Shown: positions 1 to 12,617 of the stretch, in pieces
Layout of the letters: every line of letters starts with the position of its first letter
How positions within the stretch are numbered: position 1 is the stretch's first letter
Assembly: GCA_030762895.1 (NCBI GenBank)
Contig: CM061068.1
Location: 79,385,228-79,449,227 of the forward strand
Length of the DNA: 64,000 nt
Reading direction: 5' to 3'
Origin: Sophora flavescens
Taxonomy: Eukaryota; Streptophyta; Magnoliopsida; Fabales; Fabaceae
Made by a program: the position numbers and the translations under genes
The notes under the pieces: model-generated
Told to the model about the DNA's origin: nothing
The model's database searches: none
The model's input: the letters and a program-made list of their open reading frames with translations, nothing else

Positions 1-29
1 GCATCAGGTTATCGTTCTTGGTGAGGTTG

Positions 30-1091
30 TGTTAGGGGTGAAATTTTGAGTTTTCTTGACGGATGTTTTTTCGACAGGCTGACGAAGAGATCGAAGTGAT
101 AACCAAAATTTTCTAAGTATTGAAAATATTTGGTTGACAAGAAAATACAGTTCGACAAAGGAAAAGATTCGACAATCAAATTCCTGACAAAATAATAAAG
201 GAAGACTTAGTCGAAGGAAGAGTCGTGAAGAGAAATAGAAAATTAAAGAAATTGGTTAAGTCCCCAATCCGACGAAAGGTACTAATACAAGTTGTCAAGC
301 AATTCAAACCATCGAAGATAAGTAAATTGACACGGAGCGGTTCAAGATATTGAGCAGTTAGTGGAATTGCTTGACAAAACAGTTTAAGTATAAAACTTAA
401 GAGAACTGCCAAAGACATGTGGCAGTCATTTAGATAGGGAGTTATTTCTAGGTAGTTATTTTATTTGCCTATAAATACTAGTAATCGCAATGTAATAAAG
501 GTAGGTTACTTGATACACATCCTACACATCTCGATCACACAACAGATTGACGGATTACATTCAAGTATTCCCTCCATCCTTCTTATTTCAATACTATGGC
601 AAAATTCAATGTCATTTTCATCTCTTTTGTTCAAGTTCTTTACTTTTTCCTTTTAATTTCCAGTATTTCTCTCAAGTTCGTCGTTCAAGTTTATTTTACT
701 TCTTGCAAGTAGTGTCATTTAGATCTTTCTTTGCTTAACTTTCCTTTCAAACTTCAGTTTTCTTTTCATTATAAACTCAGTACGATTAGGAAGTTATTTT
801 CTATTAAATAATTGTCCTTCTTTTTAAACTTCAAACTCAAGCAGTTTTATTGTCAACTTTCATTATTGGCAATATTCTGCACATCTCTTTCAAACTTACA
901 TATTTGTTTTAACACTAAGTCTTTGCCAGTAATTCCTAATTTGGCTAATTGTCAAATTTGTACTTGACAGACAATTTACATACATATTTTTGATGATATT
1001 ACCGCATAACTCGTAGGTCCCACACTCATTTGATCTTCAATTATTTGTCACGAAGGAATTTTGGTCAGAAACCAAAAAACCAACGTTAACA
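30..1091 (+). repeat. 5' LTR of the Tat element
   Basis: It begins TGTTAGGGGTG and ends GTTAACA, giving the expected TG...CA termini. It aligns along its full length with 16541-17602 (both 1062 bp by my coordinates) with scattered substitutions. It is followed at once by a primer binding site. Confidence 0.9.
470..499 (+). promoter_or_regulatory. LTR TATA box and polyadenylation-like signal
   Basis: TATAAATA lies at 470-477 and AATAAA at 494-499 inside the LTR, a plausible U3/R arrangement. The second LTR has the weaker TATAAAAA at the equivalent position near 16981. Assignment is by position and motif only. Confidence 0.45.
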
Positions 1092-1093
1092 AA

Positions 1094-1111
1094 TTGGCAC
1101 GCCCAGTGGGA
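1094..1111 (+). other. Primer binding site
   Basis: TGGCACGCCCAGTGGGAC begins two bases after the LTR end, where minus-strand primer sites lie. The same sequence follows the second LTR (17605-17622). I did not identify the tRNA. Confidence 0.6.
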
Positions 1112-1224
1112 CGAGTTCAGAGTAACTCGTATAAGTGTCACGAACTCTCACATACAAATTCATTGTATGCGTCTATGGAGTGGGAGAGTAATTCAATCGT
1201 CCTCTAATTCCCAAAACTCTGAAT

Positions 1225-3333
1225 ATGAGTAGTGCAAGTAATGCAGGTGTAGTAAGCAATCGACACACCATTGTGTCAATGGTGGGTGCTAATCCTATAA
1301 CCACTTGTTGCGGCGATTGATAATGTTCCTGAAACTATGGCTAACGCTACTAATGCAAGAAATAAAAGCACTAATAGTTTGGTGGCTAGAAGAGGCGTTT
1401 CCTATGCTCAAGTTGTCAATAGGTTTTTGTGAAGTTGGTCAAGGAACACTCCCGTCACCAACTTCCCTAGTTGTACAACAAATAAGTCTGCCAACTACTG
1501 GATTGTCTCCACGAAGTGTTGTGAATTCAAACCCAAGAGGGACTACGCAACCTCTGCCACAACCTTTGTATGGAATGACTTACAGCTCAACCACGGTCAA
1601 CCCAAATACCCCATTTGCATACATACCATATCCAAATGGAGTAACGACGACCGTCCATACATCTGGACAAGCAGGACCGTCGAACTGGGGGCAAATCCCC
1701 AGTCGAGAGAATGGGATAACAAGGTCAATGGTGATGACTCATACTCTACAAGAGCGCCCAGTAGTAAGATCACAAGTATCCCCACTTAGATAACTCCCGC
1801 AAAATATTGTTGGTCAGTCAGAGGCTACATTATCCAATGTTTGACAACAAATTGACTCTAGCAACTTTGGCATGGTGAATACATTTACTCAGCAAATGGG
1901 TACAGTGATTACGCTATCAATGGAAAACACAAATAATGCATGCATGGCATTGGCAAACGAGATACATAGGTTAAATAGAGCCTTGGGCGTGTTAGCCCCA
2001 GACGATAACCAAAATGCCAATAGAAATACCAATAGAAATGTCAATAGGAATGTCAACCAGGGTCCTAATAACCAACCACAGGTTTAACAACCACAAGTTA
2101 TCCAACTTGATGGATCCGAACAAGATGACGAGTGGACATAGCCCCATCGTCGAGTCCCTTTGAGACGTGGAAATGTACATACTCTACAGCCAGAGGAAGA
2201 CGAAGACTTTGTCATAAACCAGGGTGCTCTTGGAGCGCTTCGTCAAAATGTTCTAAACCAGAATGTTAACCAAGTTGTCGAACAAGCACTGAATAGGATT
2301 GGTTTTAACATAGGTTATGCCAATCAGTCATTTTTTGCATCGGCATTTCCTGACTGGGTCCAACAGGCAGAAATGCCTCGAGGATACAAAATACCCAAAT
2401 TGTCAAAATTCTCGGGGGAAAGTGGAGAATCAACCATCGAGCACATTGCCCGATATACAATCGAATTAGGAGATTTGGCTTTAGAGGAGGGACTAAAAAT
2501 GAAGTTCTTTCCTAGTTCATTAACTAAGAATGCTTTTTTCTTGGTTTTCAACTATAGGACCTAATTCCATACACTCCTGGAATCAATTAGAGAGGAGCTT
2601 TCATGATCAATTCTTTAGGGGTGATTTAAAAATTGGGTTGTCAGACTTATTCGGTATTAAAATAATGAATAACGAGTCTGTCGAAGATTACCTTGCCCGA
2701 TTCCGTCAAATGAGGAGTCGTTATTTCACCTTCATCCCTGAGGCAGAGATAATGAAGATCGCTGCCGGGGGATTAGATTACTATATTAGGAAGAAATTGG
2801 TCAACCAACACTTAATTGATATTGCCCAGTTGGGTGACAAGGTCCGACAAATGGAACAACTGAAGGCCGAAAAGGTTTTCAGGCAGAGGAAATTCCTCAA
2901 AAGAGAAAAGATTAATTTTGTCGGATGTAGTGATTCCGACGAAGAGGGTAATAATTCTGAAGAATATGAGGCATACTATGTTGAATTGAAAACTTGTCCC
3001 CCTTATACATGTCAAGCTTTGAGGCCTGCAAGGGCCAAAGAAAGGATTCCTTTGATCAATAAGAAAGTGTATACATTTGACGTGACCAAAGCCGACCAAA
3101 TATTTGACATACGGCTCAAAGATAAGCAATTAAAATTGTCAGAGGATCGTAGTCTATTGAAAGCCCATGAAATAAAAGATCGAAAATATTGTAAGTTTCA
3201 TAATACTTTTGGTCATGTGACTAACGACTGTATGCATTTCAGGGACATCATTCAGAAAGGTTTGACTGAGGGAAGATTAAAGTTTTCAGACAAGAAGCCA
3301 GACATGAAGATTGACACAACCGTTCGGCCCTGA
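1225..3333 (+). pseudogene. Tat-element gag, frameshifted
   Basis: The ATG at 1225 matches the start of the second, cleaner copy at 17736. Frameshifts occur around 1265-1310 and near 2535, and there are stops near 1790 and 2085. The conserved retrotransposon gag region lies at about 2380-2870, around the motif WNQLERSFHDQFF. A knuckle-like Cys/His stretch (YCKFHNTFGHVTNDC) is at about 3187-3231. The product would be the capsid-like structural protein that packages element RNA. The breaks mean no full protein can be made from this copy. Confidence 0.75.
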
Positions 3334-3903
3334 AGTTAATAAAAATGACCGCCAAGTCCTTATGGGAATAGGCATGGTCAATATAAGAGCTGGACAGAAT
3401 GTGAAGGATTTTATGACGATGATGCTGCCAAGACGGCTAGGGCACAGAAAACGCCAGCATATCACTCACAAAACAGAACCGAGTCTCGTGATGGTAATAT
3501 TCAGGGAAGGTTCTCACACTCGAACAACCATGCTGGGTCTAACAGTGTGCGCAGAAGTGATATGCATACTGTCAACAGGCAGACAGGTAGTCGCCAGCAA
3601 CATACCTATCAGACAGGACCTAGACAAAATAACACTGGAGGTTGGCTTGAAGAGCCAGTCAAAGAGTCAGTAGGAAGTAACAGGCCCGTCGGTGGAGGGT
3701 TCAATTCTGTCAGGACCAGGAAACCCCCGTCCAACATAACAATGGATCGATGGGTAAGAAATTCCGCTATGGCTTGCTTCCCTGAATCACGTAGGCAGAA
3801 ATAGGTCAGGAAAAATAAGTTTAATAATTATAATCCACCCTTATGGAATGAGGATTACCGAATGGGGTAACTATTTCAAAACACTCAAACGACAGGACAT
3901 GGT

Positions 3904-5214
3904 TTGTCAGGACCGTCAAGTCAGTCAGCAATGTCTAAGAGTCAAAAGAGGAGACTACAAAGGCTCAAACATGCACAAAAGAGGAAGCTTACCAAGCAAG
4001 AGAGCGTCACCATAAAGGAAATGCCTTCACGGGATACTGGTTGTCTGGTAGAAGTGGCTGAGAACAAAGCTGACAAGAGTGGAGATGCCAAAATGAAAAG
4101 CATGATAGTGACCCATCCCAAGGAAGTTAATGCGATGTGGCCCATTAACCAAGCCAGGCAGAATAAGCCTACATCACAAGTTTTCACAGAAAAGAATAAG
4201 GCTTTAGAGCTGGCATCACCACCAATAAGATCCATTGGCAAATGGCCTGTCGGGATGGTAGAGATGGAAAAGGTTGCAGGACTCGAGAAAGAGTTTGAGG
4301 CGAGAATAGGAAAACAACAATTGGCAACGTTCAGGTCTAAGTGTGATTTAACCAAAGAAGAATTGTCGTTTGATGCTGTCATCGAAGCACTGAATGATCC
4401 AAATGGTGACATAAACATCAGCAAAGACATGGACATGGATAGGCAGAATGAAGATCTAGCTGATATCATCGAGGCACTGGATAACTGTGATGCAGGAATA
4501 GCCCGACCTCTGTCAAATAGGTCAGGATCAGATGATGAGAATGATTTGAAAAGAAATCATGGCAGAATGGTTGGAGGTGCATTTTTGGATGAGGATCCAG
4601 AGAATGAAGTTATACTGGAACCGGCGATGGAAATGAAGATAGGATTGATTTCATTCATTCTAGCAGAATATGAGGGATATCTCGAAGTTGATTTCTCTGA
4701 CGACGATGATGATGTCGTTAACAATGGTAGAGACCCAGGCGATTTTTGGATGTACGTTCAAGAGGACTTGGTTACCGTATTCGACAATGTAGCCCAGTTG
4801 GAGAAGCCCACCGATGATCAAAGAAACCATTTGAGGCCTTTACATGTAAAGGCCATAATAGATGGAAGACCTACCAACAGGGTTTTAATTGACAGGGGAG
4901 CTGCTGTGAACCTGATGCCGAGAGCAATGTTCAAAAATCTAGGGAAGGATCGATCAGATTTAATTCCGACAGATATGGGTGTCACTGACTTCAGTGGCAA
5001 AACTTCTCCGTCAGATGGCGTCATTTTGTTAAATATACAGGTTGGCACCGTCGAAAGGATGACATTGTTTGTAATAATTTCAGCCAAGTCAAGCTACAAC
5101 ATATTACACGGAAGGGATTGGATTCCTAGCTGTAGGAGAGCGTTCAGTCAACAAAGTGCATCAGAAAGTAATCTTATGGAATGCGCAAGATCAGGTAGAA
5201 AGAGTGGAGGCTAA
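3904..5214 (+). pseudogene. gag-pol linker and aspartic protease region
   Basis: This 436-codon open stretch starts with a basic, lysine-rich segment, runs through an acidic linker, and ends in a retropepsin-like domain at about 4850-5130. The active-site motif reads VLIDRGAAVNLMP, where related elements have D-S/T/G-G-A/S; an Arg follows the catalytic Asp, so activity is doubtful. The flap-distal ILHGRDWI motif is seen near 5100. The reading frame breaks just after, before RT. The protease would cut the gag-pol polyprotein. Confidence 0.65.
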
Positions 5215-5787
5215 TGACAGTACTTGATATGCTCGGTAATTACATGTTGATTTCAAGGTATATTCACCAAACGTCAGACCTATTATCGCGCTAACGAAGG
5301 GGTCATTGACAAGGATGCATTGGAAGCAAGCCTTCTCGGTCAATTCGGTGTTAAGGTAAAGGACAAGGCCGACAAAACTCAGTCAAATTCCGGCAATGAG
5401 TCTTGAAATACAACTAAGAAGATTGTCGGCCTATCCGGCCGACAAATAAGTACACACTTCAAAAAGTGTGTTAGCGGATTGTATCATTGACGACGGCCCT
5501 TTGGGTTTTGAAAAGGGAGCCAAGTTAAGCAAAATGTGGAAGTGGAAGATCCCCTGGAAGAAATAAACTTAGGGACGGAAGAAAAGAAAAGGCATATCTT
5601 TGTGAGTGCTTTTACGCGAGAGGATTACAAACAAAAACTTGTCGGACTAATTAGAGTATAAAGATTGCTTCGCATTGGACTACGATGAAATGCCTGGTTT
5701 AAGCGGGGATCTTGTCGAACACCGATTAACACTCGGGGAGGATTGCAAACCCGTCAAACAAAGTAAAGCAGAAGATTTGCCCCAGAG

Positions 5788-6968
5788 GTGGTGCATAAAA
5801 TCAAAGAGGAAGTAGAGAGACTGCTTAAAGCAAAGTTCATTCGAACAACCAGGTATGTCGAATGGCTTTCTAACGTAGTTCCTATTATTAAAAAGAATGG
5901 TAAAATGAGGGTATGCATAGATTTTAGAAATCTAAATACTGCTACCCCTAAAGATGAATATCCGATGCCAATAGCCGACATGTTTGTCGACTCAGCGTCA
6001 GGAAATGAAATTTTAAGCTGTATGGATGCCCATGCAGGTTATAATCAAATCTTTATAGTCGAAGAAGATGTGTCGAAGACTGCCTTCAAGTGTGCAGGAG
6101 CAACAGGGACATATAAATGGATTGTCATGTCTTTCGGTTTGAAGAATGCAGGAGACACCTACCAGCGAGCAATGAATACTATTTTCCATGATGTGATTGT
6201 GAAATTTATATAAGTATATATTGATGATGTGATTGTCAAGTCAAAAACTAAAGACGATCACCTAGAGCACCTGAAGCAAGGGTTTGCAAGGATGAGAAGA
6301 CACAACCTCAAAATGAACCCAAAGAAATGCAGCTTCGGAGTATGGGCTGCCAAATTCTTGGGCTTTTTAGTTCATAGAAAAGGAATCGAAGTGGACAAAA
6401 ATAAAGCCAAAGCAGTTATGGAAGCCGCAGCACCGACAAATAAGAAGGAATTGCAATCCTTCCTAGGAAAGGTTAACTTTTTGCGGAGGTTTATATCAAA
6501 TTTGTCGGGAAGAACAAGAGTATTTGTACCATTGGTCAAGTTGAAAACAGAACAAAGTTTTGTATGGGAATCTTGTCATCAAGAAGATCTTGACCAGATC
6601 AAGCAATATTTAGTCAATCCACCGATCATGATGCCTGCCGTGCCTTGTCGACCGTTGAAGTTGTACATATCAACATCCGAGGATACTATAGGATGTCTAT
6701 TGGCCCAGGATGACTATGACAATGTCGAAAGGGCCGTGTATTATCTAAGCAGAGTTCTCAACGATGCTGAAAAAAGATATAGTGCTATAGAGAAATTATG
6801 TCTATCATTATATTTTTCATGTGCCAAACTCAAATATTATATGATGCCTTATAATGTATTAGTAGTTTCTATGACTGATGTAATAAAGTATATGTTGTCA
6901 AAACCAGTCCTTAATGGGCGTATTGGTAAATGGACCATTGCTTTGTCGGAATATTCTTTACAATATGT
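5788..6968 (+). pseudogene. Reverse transcriptase and RNase H (part)
   Basis: RT core motifs appear in order: RVCIDFRNLN, the polymerase Asp in SCMDAHAGYNQ, FGLKNAGDTYQR, and the catalytic YIDD box at about 6217-6228. A stop codon at about 6211-6213 sits directly before the YIDD box, splitting the enzyme. The connection and the first RNase H follow (YYLSRVLNDAEKRYS and KLKYYM motifs) until the frame is cut at 6968 by an inserted element; it resumes at 8445. The function would be copying element RNA into DNA. Confidence 0.85.
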
Positions 6969-8444
6969 TGGGACAAAATCTAGGCAAGTATACCTAGTCG
7001 TACAAGTAATACGGTGGTGAGACTGATATCGTTCCCACGAGGACTGAGACAAGTACTAACACGTAACAAATCAACTACTATTTAAGCGGATATTTGGATT
7101 GAAGGAAGCTCAATACTAAATATCAAGCCCAAAACAAACAAAAGAAAAGGAACAAACTCTTTTTGGTTTTTTATCAAATACTTAGAGTGCAGAAAAAGGT
7201 GGTTTTCAAATATGATAAAGATGTTGGGATTAAATTTCACCAAACCTTAGCCTCATGCAATACCAAGACCACAAATCCAGTTTATGCTTCAAATATCAAA
7301 ATCAACCCACGAGATTACTCAAGCCCTAATCCCTTAGATGACAAGAGCCTAAATCCCCTAATTAAACCCTAATTCCTTAGGTGGCCTAATTAGTGAATTT
7401 GCATTAAGAGTAGGGATTACACGATTACTAATAAACCAAAATCCATTCCTAGATGCAAGGTTTACTAGGTGATTAATTCCAGATCAAGAATTGATAAGAA
7501 CGTCCCCATTGCAAATCAAATCTCAAAAACATTTCATGGGTGATCAAACCACAAAAAGCATTAAGCAAGGGAATTAAACGCAAATAGAGAAACATAAACA
7601 TGGATTAATGAATCAAGGCAAATACATGATATTCAGTTTGGCTACATCTAATCCCAACAAACAGGGATTTAGCTACTCATGATTACAGAGAAAGCCAAAA
7701 CCAGAGAAATAGAGATAAGGGGAAGGAGGAACTCCATGGAAGCCTTCCACATGCAGTCCCAGCAGCTCCTTGGCTCCAAGAGAACGTGTTTTCTTTCTAG
7801 GGTAAAAGTCTGCTCCAGAGATCTCTCCCTTTTGTTCTGCCTAGAGGCCCTTTTATAGAATTGGGTTCAAATAACGCGAGTCACGTGACGGCCATCACGG
7901 CCAGGCCGTGACGGGTTCTGTCATGGGCACGCTTTCAAGTTTTGGATTATCACGGCCGTGATGCTCATCACGGGCAGGCCGTGATGCTCATCACGGGCAG
8001 ACCGTGATGCTCATCACGGGCAGGCCGTGATCAGTTCTGCCTGTTGAGGTTGTCATGTCACGGCCGTGATGGCTATCACGGCCAGGACGTTACAGATTTT
8101 GTCTAGCAGGGGTCTGGCTCTGTTAACATGTCACGGCCGTGATGGGCATCATGACTAGGCCGTGACAGCTTCTGACTTTTGCCTTCTTTTCTTTCCAGTT
8201 CTGCTCGATCATGGCCGTGATGGGCTCTGTTTGACTCATTTCTTCACTTTTCAAGCTCTATCTTCATCCGAGCTCCATCATGGTCAATCTTGAGCATTTT
8301 ACCCTTAATTCCTGCAAAACAACACCACGAAACCACCTTACCCGTTCCAAGGTAAAAACTAACAAAATCAAACTAAATATGCCTAAACTATATGAAAATG
8401 CATGCAAAAATGTACATGAAATATGAGGTCAAATCACACTCATC
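6969..8444. mobile_element. Non-autonomous insertion with paired GC-motif blocks (insertion A)
   Basis: It interrupts the RNase H frame between QYV and PAKAV. A 9-bp direct repeat with one mismatch, ACAATATGT (6960-6968) and ACAATACGT (8445-8453), flanks 1476 bp. The 9-bp size is typical of Mutator-like transposition, but I see no convincing terminal inverted repeat. It has no long ORF. The left end holds a ATCGTTCCCACGAGGACTG phrase, the middle is AT-rich, and 7881-8220 is an array of palindromic GC motifs. The family was not recognised. Confidence 0.65.
7881..8220. repeat. Blocks of CACGGCCGTGAT-type palindromes
   Basis: The 10-bp palindrome CACGGCCGTG and its variants recur in five blocks (about 7881-7924, 7951-8031, 8059-8093, 8132-8167, 8209-8220). 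Within a block, CACGG-type motifs lie about 18-23 bp apart with CATCA or TATCA between; blocks are separated by AT-richer text. The second block has three near-identical 23-bp repeats. Confidence 0.8.
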
Positions 8445-9126
8445 ACAATACGTGCCAGCCAAAGCTGTCAAAGGTCAGGCAATTGCCGACTTTTTGGTAG
8501 AACATCCAGGATTGGATGTGCCAAAAGTAAACTTTGTCAGTTTACAGCCTTGGAAACTCTACTTTGATCGGTCAAGGCATTAAGGCGGTAGTGGAGTAGG
8601 TGTCTTAATTGTGACTCCACAAGGAACCCCCACCAAGTTCATGTTTGAACTTAAGTATCCATGTTCTAACAATGAAGCTGGGTATGAAGCTTTAATTGTC
8701 GGATTAGAGATACTAGTAGAGATGAAGGCACAAAATGCGCACATCTTTGGGGATTCTCAGTAAGTTATTAAGCAACTTACTCAAGAATACAAATGTGTCA
8801 GTTATAATCTGACAAAATATTGCATTATAAGGAATAAATTGATGAGAAAATTTGATGACATAATTGTCAAATATATCCCCAGAGAGCTAAATCAAGAGGC
8901 TAATGAGTTAGCTCAAATAGCTTCAGGATACAAGATATCTCAAAAGACTTTGTCGGATCTAATGGAAATTACGGAGTTATTATATCCATTAGAAGAAAGA
9001 GATGTATTGGTCAATGACATAATTCCGCCCAATGATTGGAGGATGCCAATAATAGAGTATTTGGAAAATCCAAGTCAAAATGTAGATAGAAGAATAAAAC
9101 ATAGAGCATTGAATTATATTATGTAA
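8445..9126 (+). pseudogene. RNase H remainder and second RNase H
   Basis: The interrupted frame resumes with VPAKAVKGQAIADFLVEHP, which joins polymerase to the extra RNase H in Tat elements. The extra domain follows: WKLYFDRS (first acidic residue), GVGVLIVTPQGT, NNEAGYEALIVGLEI, then FGDSQ. Stops follow the S-R-H at about 8581 and the DSQ at about 8761. A dual RNase H is a hallmark of this lineage, where the second domain is thought to help remove RNA from the hybrid. Confidence 0.75.
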
Positions 9127-9204
9127 GGTGGACTATTATTTAGAAGGTGTGTCGATCGAACCTTACATAAGTGCCTAAGTGAGCAAGATGCTTATTTGGT
9201 TTTG

Positions 9205-10268
9205 TCAGAGGTCCATGAAGGCATTTGTGGGGCCCACCAAGCAGGGGGGAAATGAAATGGGTGGTTCGACGGAGTTTGTATTATTGGTCAACTATGGTTA
9301 GGGACTGCATTTTATTCGCCAACTCTTGTGAGCAATGTTAGAAACATGACCACATACAGAATGTTCCGGCCAGTGAATTGCACTCTATAGTCAAACCATG
9401 GCCATTCAGAGGATGGGCTTTGGATTTAATTGGCCAAATATACCCGTCTTCATCAAAAGGACATCAATTCATTTTAGTTGGAGTCAATTATTTTACCAAG
9501 TAGGTGGAAGCAGTTTGCCTCAAAGCAGTCACCCAACAAGATGTGATTGATTTTATTGAAAATCATATTGTTTGTCAGTTTGGAATACCGCAAACCTTGG
9601 CAACTGATCAGGGATCAGTTTTTATCGGGAAGAAAATCATAGAATATGCCAATTCTAGGTATATAAAGATTTTCACATCTACTCCGTACTATGCACAAGC
9701 TAATGACCAAGTTGAGGCCATAAATAAGATTATTATTGGTCTTATAAAAAAGCATGTGGGTCGACAACCTAGGAACTGGCATAACACTCTTGACCAAATA
9801 CCGTGGGCATATAGTAATTCACCCAGACAATCGACAGGAACTTCGCCATACAGGTTAGTATATGGACATGATCCTGTATTGCCTGTCGAAATCAATCTTC
9901 AGTCAACTCGTATTCAAAGACAAGATGACTTGCCTGTCGACCAATATTGGGATGCAATGTTGGATGAATTAGACGAATTAAGGGATGAAAGGTTGATTGC
10001 ATTGGAGAACTTAACTCGACAGAAAGAAAGAATTACAAAATTCTACAATAATCAAGTGAAGTTTAAATTATTCAAAGTAAATGACTTAGTATGGAAAGTC
10101 ATTTTGCCTATGGATAAAAGTTGTCGAGAGCTCGGTAAATGGTCACCAAAATGGGAAGGACCATTTAAGATTTCTAAAGCATTTTTCGGGAATGCGTATG
10201 CACTTGTCAATGTCAATACGGGCCTAGGAATTATTTCAATTAATGGCAAGTATTTAAACAAATATTAA
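9205..10268 (+). pseudogene. Integrase, broken
   Basis: The zinc-binding region begins near 9211 (HEG...GAHQ), with the pair of cysteines around 9328-9340. The catalytic core shows WALDLIG (first Asp), TDQGSVF (second Asp) and the Glu in NDQVEAIN, with all three acidic residues kept. The 254-residue open part (9504-10268) ends with the basic C-terminal domain (KWSPKWEGPFKISK). Stops near 9339 and 9501 separate the finger from the core. It would insert the element's DNA copy. Confidence 0.85.
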
Positions 10269-11258
10269 CCGACAATGCTGGAAGTAAAGATTGACAACAA
10301 GTAAAAAAGGAAATAAGAATATTTTATTCACTAACTTGGCAAAACAACCATACGTTGCCAAAAGTATGGATTGTCAATCTAAATTATTCATTGTTTATCG
10401 GGAATACAAATAATCAATCGAAGCAAACTTATTCCTAAAATAACTAAAGAGTTAGAAATTCTGATAAGATTGGCAAACTTTTATCCTTCACTCTTCGACA
10501 ATGCAGCAGCACAACTTAATTTGTTGAGGCTTCATTCCCATTTGATGAGGTTTCGTCTGCTTCATATATCGAGGGTGCGCAGAGTGTTAAGAAAATCTGC
10601 CACGAGCATATCTCACCATCATTTAACCCAGAAGGTGGTTGTTGCTTATGGTGTAGCAAAGACAACTCCAAGAGAGATAACCACCCACCGAAAAGAAGAT
10701 GATAGAACTGGAAACAGGTGCACCCATTCTGTTTCAAGTCTGCTCTAACCAAAGGTGGGCAGCGGTAGTCAGCTCTAGTAGTTACGTTGGTTGCTGATCT
10801 CTACCATGCCCATTACGTTGGTTACTGATCTTTACTAACAAAATAACCATCAAGACAAAGACCTTGAATCTGAGAGTCAAAGGTTGTAAGGTCAGGCTCC
10901 CATGGAAATAGTAAGAAAAATAAGGTCGTTGATGGAAACATATTTGATGTAAAATCACAAATATTTAATGGCATATATGTTGTGAGAAGCAAACCTTGCT
11001 ATTTATAAGTGGTCTAGAGAGACAAAAAATTAAATGGAGCGTGTTTACCAATGTTTTGAAACTTACCAAGATTGATGGTAAATTGATATGGGTAAGTTAC
11101 GAAATTTATTGGAACCAACAGTTGAAATTAAATAAATGTGAAAATAGACCAAGAGTCATTTTCATTAAAAGAATGACAAAATAAGTGTCGAAATTAAAAA
11201 AATCGGTAGAAATAAAGAAAATTACAACGGATCAAATTTTTTCTGAAGACAACTGATC
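10269..11258. other. Tat-element spacer between integrase and antisense ORF
   Basis: This 1-kb AT-rich stretch has only short ORFs on both strands and no motif I recognise. It lies between two convergent coding regions, so it probably carries their 3' ends. Confidence 0.4.
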
Positions 11259-12617
11259 CTAGGCAAAGGTAAGATCATCCTTGCTAGCAACGACAGCATC
11301 ATATTCGGGCTGTAAAGCACGAAGTTTGCCAGCTACGGTTTCAGCTCTTTGGCCAAGTTGGACAGATTCATCACCAATGGCTTTGACTTTGTCTCTTCTT
11401 TTCTCCAGAGCCTTATCAAACTTGGCGCACTGTTGGTCTGTCAATTTGATCTCTGCCAATAACTTTTTTCGGTAGTCCAGGAGAGAGTTTTTAGTCTGAG
11501 TTCCTGTCGAGATAAGATCAAGCTCTTTTTGTTTGGAGGCCTCTAAATCCTGGAACTTGGCTAGAAGATTGTCCTTAATTTTTTCCTCCTCTTCATAGGA
11601 AGGAATGATGGAAAACATCTTCTCTAATTTGCCAGAGAACCGCTCCCAAAATTTGTGGATTGAGAGGAAGTGAGTGCGGCTAGGCAAAGGAAGGTTAGAA
11701 TGAAGAAGGGTGATTTCTTTAATCAGGCTTGACAGTTCTTGTCGAACATTAACATCAGAACATAGAGTACTGAAGGAGTTGTCAAGAAGAGTTCTCAGAT
11801 CATGCATGAGATTAATAACTCGAGAATCGCTAGAGTCAGGTTGAGTTGATGAAGAGTTGTCATAGAAAGTTGACTATTTTCGACTGATTTTAGTCAGCAT
11901 GTTGATCCAAGTATTAAAATGAAGAGCTGGTTTGGGTTCGGGAGACTTAATAGTTGGAAGCCTAATTGGAGGCGGAGGAAGGACGACAGGAATTGTTTCA
12001 GCTAGTAAGGCCTCCATATCAATATCTTCATCTGGAATCTCAATCATGACAGCAGCACCAACTGGCTCGCTAGCCGTAGAAGTTAGAATTTGAAGAGTCG
12101 GTTCAGATTGTCGAGTAGTAGGGGGCAGTTCCTGAGTGAATTTAAGGTCTGAAGAGTTTGTTGTCAGAACAACACCCTCAGGGGTCAACTGCTCTAAATC
12201 TTTTTCAACCTGTAAAGGTAATAAAATCAATGAACCAGAACTAGAATAATTAAATAAAGGGGGAGGATAGATAAATTGTCTTATACCTCTGGATCAGAAG
12301 GAATTGTTGTTTCAACAATTCTGCTGACAATTTCCCGGATGGTCATTGAGTCCTCACCTCGGGAAGTTTCTTCCTGATAAAAGAGAAAGGATGAGACACA
12401 AATATAATATATATGGAGAATGATAGGATAATGAAAAAATATACCATATGGGAGTCCGAAGACACCAAATCAACATTCACGTCTGCTTCTTGTGCTTCTA
12501 CAGTAGGATGGATAGTTTTCTTTTTCCGTCAAAATGGAAAAGAAATTTAGAGATTATGGGTGAATCTATTTTAATCCGACAAACCAGTCATAAGGATCGA
12601 AGCTGTATGGTCGTGCT

